The notes: generated by a model not told the origin, from the sequence alone. DNA of 64,000 bases from Arthrobacter glacialis (GCF_002909445.1 NZ_PPXC01000005.1:1-64000); one strand, 5' to 3'. Positions 9,595-17,973 are shown, numbered from the stretch's first letter. Numbers and translations are program-made.

Positions 9595-11493
9595 ATGAGT
9601 GTTCCGCGCGTCCTGAATGACAGGTATGAGATTGGGGAGTTGCTGGGTCGTGGCGGCATGGCTGATGTCTACATGGCTCATGACATCCGTTTGGGCCGTA
9701 CTGTGGCCATCAAATTGCTGCGCGCCGACGTCGCTAGGGACTCTCACCTGCAGGCCCGCTTCCGCCGTGAAGCTCAGGCTGTGGCCGGGCTCAATCACCC
9801 GTCGATTGTTGCTGTCTACGATACTGGTGAGCACTTCACCGCGGATCAGACGCGTGACACCGCGCATTTGCCCTACATTGTCATGGAGTACGTCCGGGGC
9901 AAGACGTTGCGTGACTTAATCCGCAGCAAGGACATGAGCGTGGATGCGGCCATCGACTACACCCTTGGCGTGCTGGCTGCCCTGGATTACAGTCACCGCG
10001 CCGGCATTGTGCACCGCGACATCAAGCCAGCCAACGTCATGGTCACCCAAGACGAACACGGCTTGTTGGGCCAGGTCAAGGTCATGGATTTTGGCATCGC
10101 CAGGTCTCTTGCCGACTCCGCGGCAACCATGACACAAACTCAAACGGTCATGGGCACCGCCCAATACCTGTCACCCGAACAGGCTCGCGGTGAAAGTGTT
10201 GACGCCCGCAGTGATCTCTACTCAGCTGCCTGCCTGCTCTACGAAATGCTGGCTGGGCGCCCACCATTCACGGGTGATTCACCCGTTTCCGTCGCCTACC
10301 AGCACGTGCGTGAACAACCGCCCACCCCGAGCACCTTCAACCCCGAGCTGTCAGCCGCGCTGGATGCTGTGCTCATGCGCGCACTTCAAAAGGATCGCAA
10401 CCACCGATTCCAGGATGCCACATCCTTCCGCAGAGCCCTTCGTGCTGCCCGTACGGGAGTCATGCCGACGCCCGGGCCCAGCGTGGACCATTCGGTTGAT
10501 CCGGTTGTTCCGGTTTCTGCACCTGCCCTGGCAACACTTGCGAGTTCCCCAGTTCTCGACGACGACGGACCTGCCACCCGCGCCATGGCAAAGGTCATGG
10601 CAGGGGGAGCGCTCACGACGGCGGACACCAGTGGACAGGAAGTCGCGGATCTCGCTCCGGACCTGAAGCGGCGCCGCAGGGCTTGGATGGCAACACTTTT
10701 TGTCTTGTTGGCGATTGTGCTGGGCGGTGGTGCAGTTCTGGGCTACAACCTGCTCAATCCCCGGCCTATAGCCGTTGAGCAAGTCTCCGTGCCATCCCTT
10801 GTTGGTGTCAGCAAGGATGACGCCCTGACCCAGTTGCTGAATTTGGGGCTCGAGCCCGACAGTACAGAGGAATTTTCCGCAACGATGGCACCAGGAGACG
10901 TCATCCGCACCGATCCGGGCACCGGGGCTTTAGTGAACCCTCAGTCAAAGGTCGATGTTTTTGTTTCAAAAGGTCCCTCGGAGGTCACCATCCCCAAGGA
11001 CTTGGCAGGAAAGACCGAGTCCGAGGTCCGGGCGAACCTGGGCGCGCTGAACTTGAAATTCAATTCCAATGACTTCGTCACTGACCCCGCCATCGCCGCA
11101 AACCTTGTGGTCACCACTGACCCGGCACCCGGGGCCAGCGTGGCCGTGGGTACCAGTGTCACTTTAAAGATCTCCAACGGCCAGGTCATCATGCCGTCAC
11201 TGTTTGATCTCACCAAGGATCCGGAGAAGGTGAAGGAAGCTGTCACGGCAGCGCTCAAGAAGGCTTCCCCCTATTTGGAACCCGAGTGGCAAGAGGCTGA
11301 AAACTCCGTTGTCACCCCTGGCATGGTGACGGATCAGTCGATAACGGCGGGGAGTAAAGTGGCACAACGGACCACCGTTGTCATCACCTTGGCCAAAGCA
11401 CCCGAACCGGCCACCCCATCACCGAGCAGCACGCCGACACCCACGCCGCTGGCACCGGTGAAAACCAGCGATCCGGCCCCGCCGGACCCTTAA
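9595..11493 (+). CDS. pknB: PASTA-domain Ser/Thr protein kinase PknB (StkP type)
   Basis: 632 aa. The kinase domain (about 10-270) has the loop LLGRGGMADVYMAHD, VAIKLL, HRDIKPANVM (near 139), DFGIARS and [15 protein letters not shown]. One membrane helix lies at about 362-386. Three external PASTA repeats follow (about 395-462, 463-530 and 531-605), then a Pro/Thr-rich tail. It starts 68 bases after pknA with its own ribosome site (AAAGGAC), so it may be expressed partly separately. PASTA domains bind lipid II or muropeptides; the kinase couples wall status to growth and division. It is convergent with the amidotransferase gene, 35 bases away. Confidence 0.96.
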   Translation: MSVPRVLNDRYEIGELLGRGGMADVYMAHDIRLGRTVAIKLLRADVARDSHLQARFRREAQAVAGLNHPSIVAVYDTGEHFTADQTRDTAHLPYIVMEYVRGKTLRDLIRSKDMSVDAAIDYTLGVLAALDYSHRAGIVHRDIKPANVMVTQDEHGLLGQVKVMDFGIARSLADSAATMTQTQTVMGTAQYLSPEQARGESVDARSDLYSAACLLYEMLAGRPPFTGDSPVSVAYQHVREQPPTPSTFNPELSAALDAVLMRALQKDRNHRFQDATSFRRALRAARTGVMPTPGPSVDHSVDPVVPVSAPALATLASSPVLDDDGPATRAMAKVMAGGALTTADTSGQEVADLAPDLKRRRRAWMATLFVLLAIVLGGGAVLGYNLLNPRPIAVEQVSVPSLVGVSKDDALTQLLNLGLEPDSTEEFSATMAPGDVIRTDPGTGALVNPQSKVDVFVSKGPSEVTIPKDLAGKTESEVRANLGALNLKFNSNDFVTDPAIAANLVVTTDPAPGASVAVGTSVTLKISNGQVIMPSLFDLTKDPEKVKEAVTAALKKASPYLEPEWQEAENSVVTPGMVTDQSITAGSKVAQRTTVVITLAKAPEPATPSPSSTPTPTPLAPVKTSDPAPPDP

Positions 11494-11528
11494 GCCAAAG
11501 CTCCGGGCCAATCCGGGCAACTGCCGGA

Positions 11529-12167
11529 CTAGCTGTTGATAAGCGGGCTCAGGGTTGCCGCTGTAGCCGCCGCTCCTGCCAAGCCCAACGATTCGAGCCA
11601 GTTGCCCAACATAAGGTAACCACCCTGGGTGAGAACAGATTCTGGGTGGAACTGCACACCGCACAATGGGGCGTGCTTGTGCGCCAAACCCATGATCACG
11701 CCGTCGGCCGTCTCTGCAGTAATCTCCAGTACGTCCGGGATAGTCGCACGCACTGCCGAGAGTGAATGGTAGCGGGTGGCTGTCACGGGGCTGGGTAGCC
11801 CCGCAAAAACGCTGGTGCCGTGATGGAGCACCTCGCTGGTTTTGCCGTGCATGAGCTGTTCGGCATGGGTTACGACGCCACCATAGGCCTCGGCCAGCGC
11901 CTGGTGGCCCAGGCACACGCCGAGCATGGGCTTGGCGTTCTCGCCGCACCACTTGATGAGATCGATGCAAACGCCAGCCTCGGCGGGGGTGCCCGGGCCG
12001 GGGGAGACCAGTACGCCGTCGCGCGCAGATGCCAGTTCAATGGCTTCAGCCAAGGTGACGTCATCGTTGCGCACAACTGTTGTCTCTGCACCCAGTTGCT
12101 GCAGGTAGCCAACCAGTGTGTAAACAAAGCTGTCGTAGTTATCTATGACAAGGATTCGTGTGGCCAT
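11529..12167 (-). CDS. pabA: Aminodeoxychorismate/anthranilate synthase glutamine amidotransferase subunit
   Basis: 212-aa class I glutamine amidotransferase that supplies ammonia to a chorismate-using synthase (folate or tryptophan pathway). It begins with the typical ILVIDNYDSFVYTL block, has the SPGPGTP oxyanion loop (55-61), the nucleophile C85 in GVCLGHQ, and the His-Glu pair in QFHPES. A TTG 18 bases upstream is possible, but the ATG at 12167 gives the family N-terminus. The mycobacterial homologue in the same position is annotated trpG/pabA; no synthase large subunit is nearby, so the choice between folate and tryptophan is open. Confidence 0.9.
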   Translation of the reverse strand: MATRILVIDNYDSFVYTLVGYLQQLGAETTVVRNDDVTLAEAIELASARDGVLVSPGPGTPAEAGVCIDLIKWCGENAKPMLGVCLGHQALAEAYGGVVTHAEQLMHGKTSEVLHHGTSVFAGLPSPVTATRYHSLSAVRATIPDVLEITAETADGVIMGLAHKHAPLCGVQFHPESVLTQGGYLMLGNWLESLGLAGAAATAATLSPLINS

Positions 12168-12168
12168 C

Positions 12169-12333
12169 TTAGGGTCCGCTGCCAATCGTGGAGTCGGTAA
12201 GGGGGTTGAACTGTGACAACCACGGGAAGGCGTATTGCATCAACAGGAACACGGCCGCCACGACGAACAGAACTGCAGTGATGATGCGGAACCACAGGGG
12301 CCCTGGCAGGTGTCTAAAAATCCAGCCGTACAT
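12169..12333 (-). CDS. Small membrane protein between sortase and amidotransferase
   Basis: 54 aa: MYGWIFRHLPGP, one hydrophobic helix (about 17-36), then a short polar tail ending DSTIGSGP. The ATG overlaps the stop of the upstream sortase gene by one base (TAATG), which indicates translational coupling and a shared transcript. Its stop is one base from the ATG of the next gene. I do not recognise a named family; genes of this size occur next to class E sortases in related actinobacteria. An accessory role to the sortase is only a guess from position. Confidence 0.75.
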   Translation of the reverse strand: MYGWIFRHLPGPLWFRIITAVLFVVAAVFLLMQYAFPWLSQFNPLTDSTIGSGP

Positions 12334-13220
12334 TATTGGCCTTTCTGGTTCGCTGCAACTTGTGCGGCAATCGCTGCGGGCGGGCCAACGCTGGCAGGCT
12401 GCCACGATTCGAGGATCGAGTAGGCAATGATGCGTTCCTCGGCACCAAACCTTGGATTGCAGCTGGTCATAGTCAAGAAACGCTCGGTGGCTTTGGCATC
12501 CGGTTGGGTCGGTACCGGCAACAAGACGTCCCCACGGCTGGGCATCACGATCTGGTTGTTGCGGAACACGTAGGTGTAGTAACCATCTTTGGTTTGGATG
12601 TAAATCTTGTCGCCGGGAACCAGTGTATGAATGGCATCCAAAACAGCGCCGTGGGTTTGCCTGTGCCCGGCCACGGCAAAGTTGCCAACACCGCCCGGCA
12701 TGGTTGAGCTGTCATACCGCCCCAGACCCAAGGTATCCAGCTGTGCCTGGCCCACACCCTCCACGAGCGGACGGCTGTAATTTTCGCCAAATCGCGGAAC
12801 GTAGGCGATGCCGAAGACTGTGCTGGGTAGTTCAGGGGCGTCCATGACCTTGGGTGGACCAAAATCGGTGGGAGCGGCTGGGGCCGGGGGAGTTACCGGG
12901 CCCTGAAATTCCTGGGCAAACTGTGACACGGCCGCCTGCTGGGCCGTGTTGGCCTCAATATTGGTCCACCACAGCTCCCACACCACAAACAGCAGCAAGA
13001 TGATGCCGCAGGTGATGAGGAGTTCACCAATGATCTGGACCAAGGTACGGAAGAAGCCTTGCTTGGGACGCTGGGCGCGCTGGCGTCGGGCGGCACGTCT
13101 GCGCTGATGGCGCACGTTTTCGTTGTCGGAGATCAACTCATCGACGCCCACGGCTGAATCGACGTGGCCTGGCGATCGAACCACGCGGGTCTCCTGACTG
13201 AAGTTGAGCGGCAATGTCAT
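12333..13220 (-). CDS. srtE: Class E sortase
   Basis: 295-aa membrane-bound transpeptidase that attaches surface proteins to the cell wall. An arginine-rich cytoplasmic N-terminus (about 37-55) precedes one membrane helix (about 62-86), a Pro/Ala linker and the sortase fold. Catalytic residues visible are H186 (AVAGHRQT), C254 (TMTSCNPRFG) and R263 (EERIIAYS). Class E enzymes usually recognise LAxTG-type signals; no substrate with such a signal is in this window. The first residues may be over-extended, as several in-frame starts exist before the arginine-rich region. It is divergent from crgA, with about 155 bases between. Confidence 0.9.
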   Translation of the reverse strand: MTLPLNFSQETRVVRSPGHVDSAVGVDELISDNENVRHQRRRAARRQRAQRPKQGFFRTLVQIIGELLITCGIILLLFVVWELWWTNIEANTAQQAAVSQFAQEFQGPVTPPAPAAPTDFGPPKVMDAPELPSTVFGIAYVPRFGENYSRPLVEGVGQAQLDTLGLGRYDSSTMPGGVGNFAVAGHRQTHGAVLDAIHTLVPGDKIYIQTKDGYYTYVFRNNQIVMPSRGDVLLPVPTQPDAKATERFLTMTSCNPRFGAEERIIAYSILESWQPASVGPPAAIAAQVAANQKGQ

Positions 13221-13377
13221 GCAATCCGCGACTGCACTAAATGCAGCTAGAATTACGTCAACAATAGCGGCAGTTCACCGCCTTGGAATAATTTGCCCAG
13301 CAACATCACAGCAACAAGAACTGCCGTCCACCCACCACGGTTGCCGATTTAGTCGGCCACTTCGTCAAGGAGCTCCT

Positions 13378-13632
13378 GTGCCCGAGTCAAAATCGCGTCC
13401 CCGCCCCACCAAAGGGCCGGCCACTACGCCTTCCAGCAAGACACAGAAGCCCAACGCCGTCTGGTTCTTGCCGGTCATGGTCACGCTGATGTTGCTCGGG
13501 TTGGTGTGGATCATCACCTACTACATCTCCGACGGCGCCCTGCCCATCCCAAACATTAATAACTGGAACATTGGCATTGGCTTCGGCATCGCCTTGGCCG
13601 GCTTCATGATGACCACCCGCTGGCGCAGCTAG
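13378..13632 (+). CDS. crgA: Cell division protein CrgA
   Basis: 84 aa, GTG start directly after a strong AAGGAG ribosome site, giving PESKSRPRPTKGP as the cytoplasmic N-terminus. Two membrane helices follow (about 28-48 and 62-80) joined by a short external loop; the segment KPNAVWFLPVM is characteristic of the CrgA/UPF0233 family. CrgA bridges FtsZ with septal peptidoglycan synthases in actinobacteria. The longer open frame upstream (to 13204) lies in the promoter region and is rejected. It is convergent with the repeat-protein gene, with only four bases between stops. Confidence 0.95.
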   Translation: MPESKSRPRPTKGPATTPSSKTQKPNAVWFLPVMVTLMLLGLVWIITYYISDGALPIPNINNWNIGIGFGIALAGFMMTTRWRS

Positions 13633-13636
13633 TCCT

Positions 13637-13909
13637 TTAAGTATTGTTTTCTTCCTCTTGCTCGCTTTGAATGTAGCGGCCTTTAGGATCCTCAGCGGCA
13701 CGGCCAGGGACATCTCCGGCCGTGCCGTAGTCAGCTTCAACGAACTGTCCGCGGTCCCCACCGTCCTGAGCCTCCTCTGAGCCTGCCGTCCCGTAGTCAC
13801 CTTCTACGTAGCTACCCTCCGGATCTCCGGCCCTGTGACCCGCCTCGGCGCCGGCCTTACCGAAGTCACCTTCCACGTAGCGTCCACTCTCAGCTTCCTG
13901 CTCAGACAT
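13637..13909 (-). CDS. Small acidic repeat protein (GxYVEGDYGxAG repeats)
   Basis: 90 aa, strongly acidic and without membrane segment or signal peptide. It is built from four units of about 22-23 residues: RYVEGDFGKAG, SYVEGDYGTAG, QFVEADYGTAG and a diverged last unit RYIQSEQEEE. The joining segments are rich in Gly, Asp, Glu, Ala and Arg. I do not recognise a characterised family. The repeat pattern and complete reading frame argue for a real gene. It is convergent with crgA and is the next gene downstream of the LuxR regulator on the same strand (about 210 bases). Confidence 0.75.
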   Translation of the reverse strand: MSEQEAESGRYVEGDFGKAGAEAGHRAGDPEGSYVEGDYGTAGSEEAQDGGDRGQFVEADYGTAGDVPGRAAEDPKGRYIQSEQEEENNT

Positions 13910-14121
13910 CCTGCTGCCCTGCTTTCTAGAGCATCGCGCCAGACCTGTTCCGGCGTCAATGCCATCCTGCTTCTGAGTCTAGGCGGATTGCAATCCTGTG
14001 CACAGGGCAACAACAACCTGATGGCACAAAACCCACCCCTGTCAGATCCGAATTGTTCCAGCGGTTCATCGTGGCCCGGAAAAAACACCGACATTGGTGT
14101 GTATTAGAACGTCAAAGGGGT

Positions 14122-16848
14122 TTAGGAGTAGAGAACATCCGAGTGTTGCTCGGAAGTGTCGTCTCCACCGTTGATTTTGGTGGCTAATTGATCCCTCGAC
14201 TGAATGTCCAATTTAATAAATGTCCTGTAGAGGTGTCCTTCAATGGTGCGCAATGAAACATTCAGCCTGTCTGCAATGAAATTGTTGGACTCCCCTTGGG
14301 CCACCAATAGTGCTATCTGGTGCTCGCGGCGGGTCATTTGGGGCTGATCGATGGCCTGAAAAACCGGCGACACCAGCCCTGGCATCTTTTCCCGCATGGC
14401 CACGACCTTGCTGGCTGTCTTGCGGCTTTTGTGAACCTTGCCGTGATCGTTGAACTTCTTCAGGGCAAGGGTGGCCAGCTCAACGGCAATAAGCTCAAAA
14501 CCATATGCCATGGCGGTGTTGCTTGCCTTGTCAAGGCCTGCCGGTTCCTGTGATCGCATGGCACTGGACCATTCTTCGAAGAACCCTTTACTGCCGGACT
14601 CCAATAGCCTGGCCACCTCGAATAGCCTAAGCACGGCCGCAGCATCACCCACACGAACCATGAGTGACAAAACAGTCAGCTCGATGCCAAGAAAGCCCCG
14701 AGTGGCACACTCACGTTGCAGATGCCTCAACCGTGCCAGGCCCAGCTCGGATTGGCCTGACATGAATTGGGCCGCCGCAGCGTAGGCCGCTCCTTCCAAG
14801 TAGTAAAACTTGTTGCTGCGCCGATTGAGGGCTGCCAGCTGGCTCAAGCGTTCTTGCGAACCAGCAATGTCCCCACGCATCGCCAGACAATAGGCCAGCA
14901 GCCCAAGTGCCGAATGCAGTACCGACCAGGGATCATAGTCAGACAAAACCCCCACTGCCGCGTTCAACGCCACAATGGCTTCCTCGACGTGGCCACGGCG
15001 GCACTGCACCATGGCAGCTGCCAAGTCTTTCAGCCCGCCTGAAAACAGCATGAGGTCAGGATTGGTAAACGTTGAAGGTTCCAGGGCCCCGCGCACATGC
15101 TCCCAGGCGCCGTCGTATATGAAGACGGCAACAGATCTGGCATAGGCCAGCAGGGCTATATCTGGACGAGGGAATCCCTCAGGGCGGCTCAGATTGGCGA
15201 TTACTTCCATGGCTGTCAGCACGGCTGAGCTCATCCGGCCGGTGGCGCTGAGAATCTCACCCATCAATGATTTCAAGGCCGTTTGATCGCTGATGTTGGC
15301 TGTCAGCGGGTGCCGCAGCAATGCTTCAATATTCTCACTTGCCCGAACACTGTCCCCTACCGCCACATCCCTAAAGGCACACAGGATTAGCACTTCGATG
15401 TCAGCCCGGGTAGAGGATTCCTGCAGGATCACCGGAGAAAATCGGCTTTCAAAATTCTTCAGGGCACCATCAAAGATGGTCTCGTAGTCCAAATGCGACA
15501 GGTGGCTCAGATGCACTGCATGCAAGGCGCTGGCGGCAATCTCCGGTGTTGGTGCCAGAGCAAGCGCCTGCAGTGCGAGCGAGCGTGCCACATCTTTATG
15601 GTTTTGGTTCAGTCGGGCAATGGATTGCTGCGCCAACAACGCCGCGGAGTGGTTAGCATCTACTTTGATGGAGCAAAATTGCAGGGCCTCCAAGGGGCGC
15701 ATGAGCCGGTTCGCCCATGTGGCCGCCGCCAAGATTTGCCCATCGCCGACGGGGACCCCGCAGTCCAAGGCCCATCGGGTGAAGTTGACGATGAATTCCG
15801 GATTGCCATGCTGTTCCGGGGGCACGACCTTTGAAACGTCGGCATAGAGCCGGCGACTGCTTCCCACCGGAATCGCCGCCCGGATGGGTGCCGCCGTGGC
15901 GGCCCGTGCCAGGCGCATGGTTAAACATACGCCGGGCACAATGACCACTAGTTCACGCTGTTGAATATCATCCACCACGTCGGGGCTGGTTAGATCAAGG
16001 AGCACATCCAATGGCAATGGGCCGGCCAGAGCCAGAATTTCAATGATGCGTCGGGATGGCGCAGGCACGTGGTCCAGATCCATCTGCAGGTATTCCCAAG
16101 ATTCCGAACCGAGCCGATCGGCCGGGTGAGCCAAAATCCACACATTGTTGACTTTGCGTAGGGAACCCTCTTCTTGGGCGCCAGCCACCAAGCCATTCAA
16201 AATCAGTGGATTCCCGCCCGAACGGCTGGTTAGATAGTCGGTTGTTGGGCGCGCTACTTTGCCGCCCAGCAGTCCTTCAAGGAAATCTTGCACATCTTCG
16301 GGCTTGAGCGGTGCCAATTCAAAGCGGGACAAGTGCCCATCACGCCATAGTTCCCTCAAATGACTTTGATGGCTGCCGTGTTGGTCCACCAGGATCAATT
16401 TGGCGCTCGAGGACATGACCACTTGGAGAATGATGGCCGTGCTCTGGGAATCCAAATGTTCGGCATTGTCCACCATCAACAGCACCTGACTGGCGCCCTC
16501 TGCCGATGCATGGATCTGATCCATAAGTCCGTTCAGGACCTCATAGTAGTCACTGCTGCGGATCACACTTGTGCCCACCCGGGCATTGACGGCACCAAAA
16601 GGTATGGCGGCCAAGGATTTGCTGGCCGAGAGCCTGATAGTCACAACGTCCGGGCCAAGGGCGGCCAGAAGCTGACCGAGTATCCACGTTTTTCCCGTGC
16701 CTCTGGAACCTACTATGAGGACACCTTTGGAGGTGCTGTCCATGAGTAGCTCAACTATTTCCCCAATATTTGCCCCGCGGGCCACACATCCCCATTTCAT
16801 GTACCAAGACCTGTGCGTCCAGCCGAAGCGTGGCGGCACCGCCGCCAT
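14122..16848 (-). CDS. Large LuxR-family ATPase transcriptional regulator (LAL-like)
   Basis: 908 aa. An N-terminal ATPase has Walker A GSRGTGKT (47-54) and a Walker B-like VLLMVDNAEH. A long helical, TPR-like middle follows, and a C-terminal LuxR/GerE helix-turn-helix spans about 838-895 (MTRREHQIALLVAQGESNN ... LNVSLRTIEGHLYRTF). This is the layout of the large ATP-binding LuxR regulators. The exact start is uncertain: MKWGCVARGANIG at residue 17 is an alternative. It stands alone with no linked biosynthetic or catabolic genes, so its targets cannot be read from context. Its upstream region is the DnaA-box-rich segment at 16.97-17.31 kb. Confidence 0.85.
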   Translation of the reverse strand: MAAVPPRFGWTHRSWYMKWGCVARGANIGEIVELLMDSTSKGVLIVGSRGTGKTWILGQLLAALGPDVVTIRLSASKSLAAIPFGAVNARVGTSVIRSSDYYEVLNGLMDQIHASAEGASQVLLMVDNAEHLDSQSTAIILQVVMSSSAKLILVDQHGSHQSHLRELWRDGHLSRFELAPLKPEDVQDFLEGLLGGKVARPTTDYLTSRSGGNPLILNGLVAGAQEEGSLRKVNNVWILAHPADRLGSESWEYLQMDLDHVPAPSRRIIEILALAGPLPLDVLLDLTSPDVVDDIQQRELVVIVPGVCLTMRLARAATAAPIRAAIPVGSSRRLYADVSKVVPPEQHGNPEFIVNFTRWALDCGVPVGDGQILAAATWANRLMRPLEALQFCSIKVDANHSAALLAQQSIARLNQNHKDVARSLALQALALAPTPEIAASALHAVHLSHLSHLDYETIFDGALKNFESRFSPVILQESSTRADIEVLILCAFRDVAVGDSVRASENIEALLRHPLTANISDQTALKSLMGEILSATGRMSSAVLTAMEVIANLSRPEGFPRPDIALLAYARSVAVFIYDGAWEHVRGALEPSTFTNPDLMLFSGGLKDLAAAMVQCRRGHVEEAIVALNAAVGVLSDYDPWSVLHSALGLLAYCLAMRGDIAGSQERLSQLAALNRRSNKFYYLEGAAYAAAAQFMSGQSELGLARLRHLQRECATRGFLGIELTVLSLMVRVGDAAAVLRLFEVARLLESGSKGFFEEWSSAMRSQEPAGLDKASNTAMAYGFELIAVELATLALKKFNDHGKVHKSRKTASKVVAMREKMPGLVSPVFQAIDQPQMTRREHQIALLVAQGESNNFIADRLNVSLRTIEGHLYRTFIKLDIQSRDQLATKINGGDDTSEQHSDVLYS

Positions 16849-16971
16849 GGCTGGCAGCTGGTCCAGGTGAGGCCAATAACACTGTCCTTAGTCTAAGTAC
16901 GTGTTGGTGATTGTGTCGATAGGGATGCCGTATTAGTCCCGCGAAACGAAATATAGGTCACTATCCCCAAG

Positions 16972-17315
16972 GTTATCCACACTGTGTGTAACTTTTTCCC
17001 ACAACCCACAGACTTATCCACCGACGTTGAAAACCCATTCGAACTATCCACAGCCCGTCTTCGAAGCTGTGGTTATCCATAGTTGTTCACAAAGTTATCC
17101 ACAGAAGTGGATAACTTTGTGGCGGTTTGGTCCGAAAGTACGAAAAACTGCGTCAGGAAAGTAATCCACAGCTGTGGAATTACATGTGTGTAACTTATGC
17201 CCAATGTGCAAAACTATGGGGATAACTAGTAGTTCGAGTAGTTTTAAAGTACTCGAACTACAGCTCTGTAAGTTATGCCCAACTGTGGATAGTGCTGTGG
17301 ACAACTGTGGATACG
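16972..17315. other. DnaA-box-rich cluster outside oriC
   Basis: Within about 340 bases between two divergent genes there are many 9-mers matching or nearly matching TTATCCACA. Plus strand: 16973 (exact), 17014 (TTATCCACC), 17044 (CTATCCACA), 17073 (TTATCCATA), 17095 (exact), 17162 (TAATCCACA). Minus strand: 17106 (TTATCCACT), 17217 (TTATCCCCA), 17284 (CTATCCACA), 17296 (TTGTCCACA, exact to the actinobacterial variant), 17306 (GTATCCACA). The density is equal to or higher than that in the dnaA flanks 15 kb away. Function is not known: it could be an origin-associated DnaA reservoir, a promoter control region or part of the replication origin. Confidence 0.75.
17229..17261. repeat. 12-bp inverted repeat inside the DnaA-box cluster
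   Basis: Arms GTAGTTCGAGTA (17229-17240) and TACTCGAACTAC (17250-17261) are perfectly complementary around the 9-nt loop GTTTTAAAG. No T-run follows, so it is more like an operator or structural element than a terminator. Confidence 0.8.
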
Positions 17316-17330
17316 TGCAACCATGGAGCC

Positions 17331-17879
17331 ATGGAAATATCCGATCCCCTTGATATCCACAGAGTTTTCCCACAGCACCCTGAACAAGATCAGATAGACG
17401 AGTACCGCCGGCTCACTGCAGAACAGGCCGGTGGCGTTGCCATCATCAGCACCTCCGTGCGCAACCGCGATCTTGCTGCAACCGTCAGTTCTTTTCTGTC
17501 AGTCTCCTACGACCCTCCGACATTGCTGGTGAGCCTGTACGCGGAATCTCGGATCGCATTGGCAGTGTTGGAGTCGGGATCCTGGGCCTTGTCTCTACTG
17601 ACGGCTGAGCAGAAGGGCCACGCAAACTGGTTGGCCAGCCCTGGAACACCCGTTGAGGGGCTGCTCCAGCAGATTGATTTTAGGCGCGGGCCGATGACAG
17701 GCAACGCCGTGATCGCGGGCGCGCTGGCCTACTTTGAGGTGGAAACCACTGCAGTCCATGAAGCGGCCACCCACGTGTTGGTGGTGGGACATGTGCTTTC
17801 CATGGGCGAAGACGCACCCTGGAGCAAAGAATTGTCGCCCCTGCTGCACTACGGCGGAGACTACCGCCGGCTGAAGTAA
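17331..17879 (+). CDS. Flavin reductase family protein
   Basis: 182 aa, single FMN-binding split-barrel domain typical of NAD(P)H:flavin oxidoreductases that deliver reduced flavin to a monooxygenase. Family-like segments include GGVAIISTSVRNRDLAATVSS near residue 34, then SVSYDPPTLLVSL, and a C-terminal H-YGGDYRRLK. The ATG at 17331 gives MEISDPLDIH; an in-frame TTG upstream lies among the DnaA boxes and is less likely. No monooxygenase partner is adjacent. A strong hairpin follows the gene. Confidence 0.85.
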   Translation: MEISDPLDIHRVFPQHPEQDQIDEYRRLTAEQAGGVAIISTSVRNRDLAATVSSFLSVSYDPPTLLVSLYAESRIALAVLESGSWALSLLTAEQKGHANWLASPGTPVEGLLQQIDFRRGPMTGNAVIAGALAYFEVETTAVHEAATHVLVVGHVLSMGEDAPWSKELSPLLHYGGDYRRLK

Positions 17880-17907
17880 TTCGCGGGCGGGCGCTCCAAG
17901 GGGTGCT

Positions 17908-17952
17908 AAAAAGGTCGGGGGCGGGCATGGATGTCCATGCCCGCCCCCGACC
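17908..17952 (-). terminator. Strong hairpin terminator between convergent genes
   Basis: Perfect 19-bp inverted repeat (17913-17931 with 17934-17952, GC-rich) with an A-run at 17908-17912, i.e. a T-run for minus-strand transcripts. It most clearly terminates the rhomboid gene and may also stop the flavin reductase transcript. Confidence 0.85.
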
Positions 17953-17973
17953 CAAGTCGATCAGCAGAATTCA

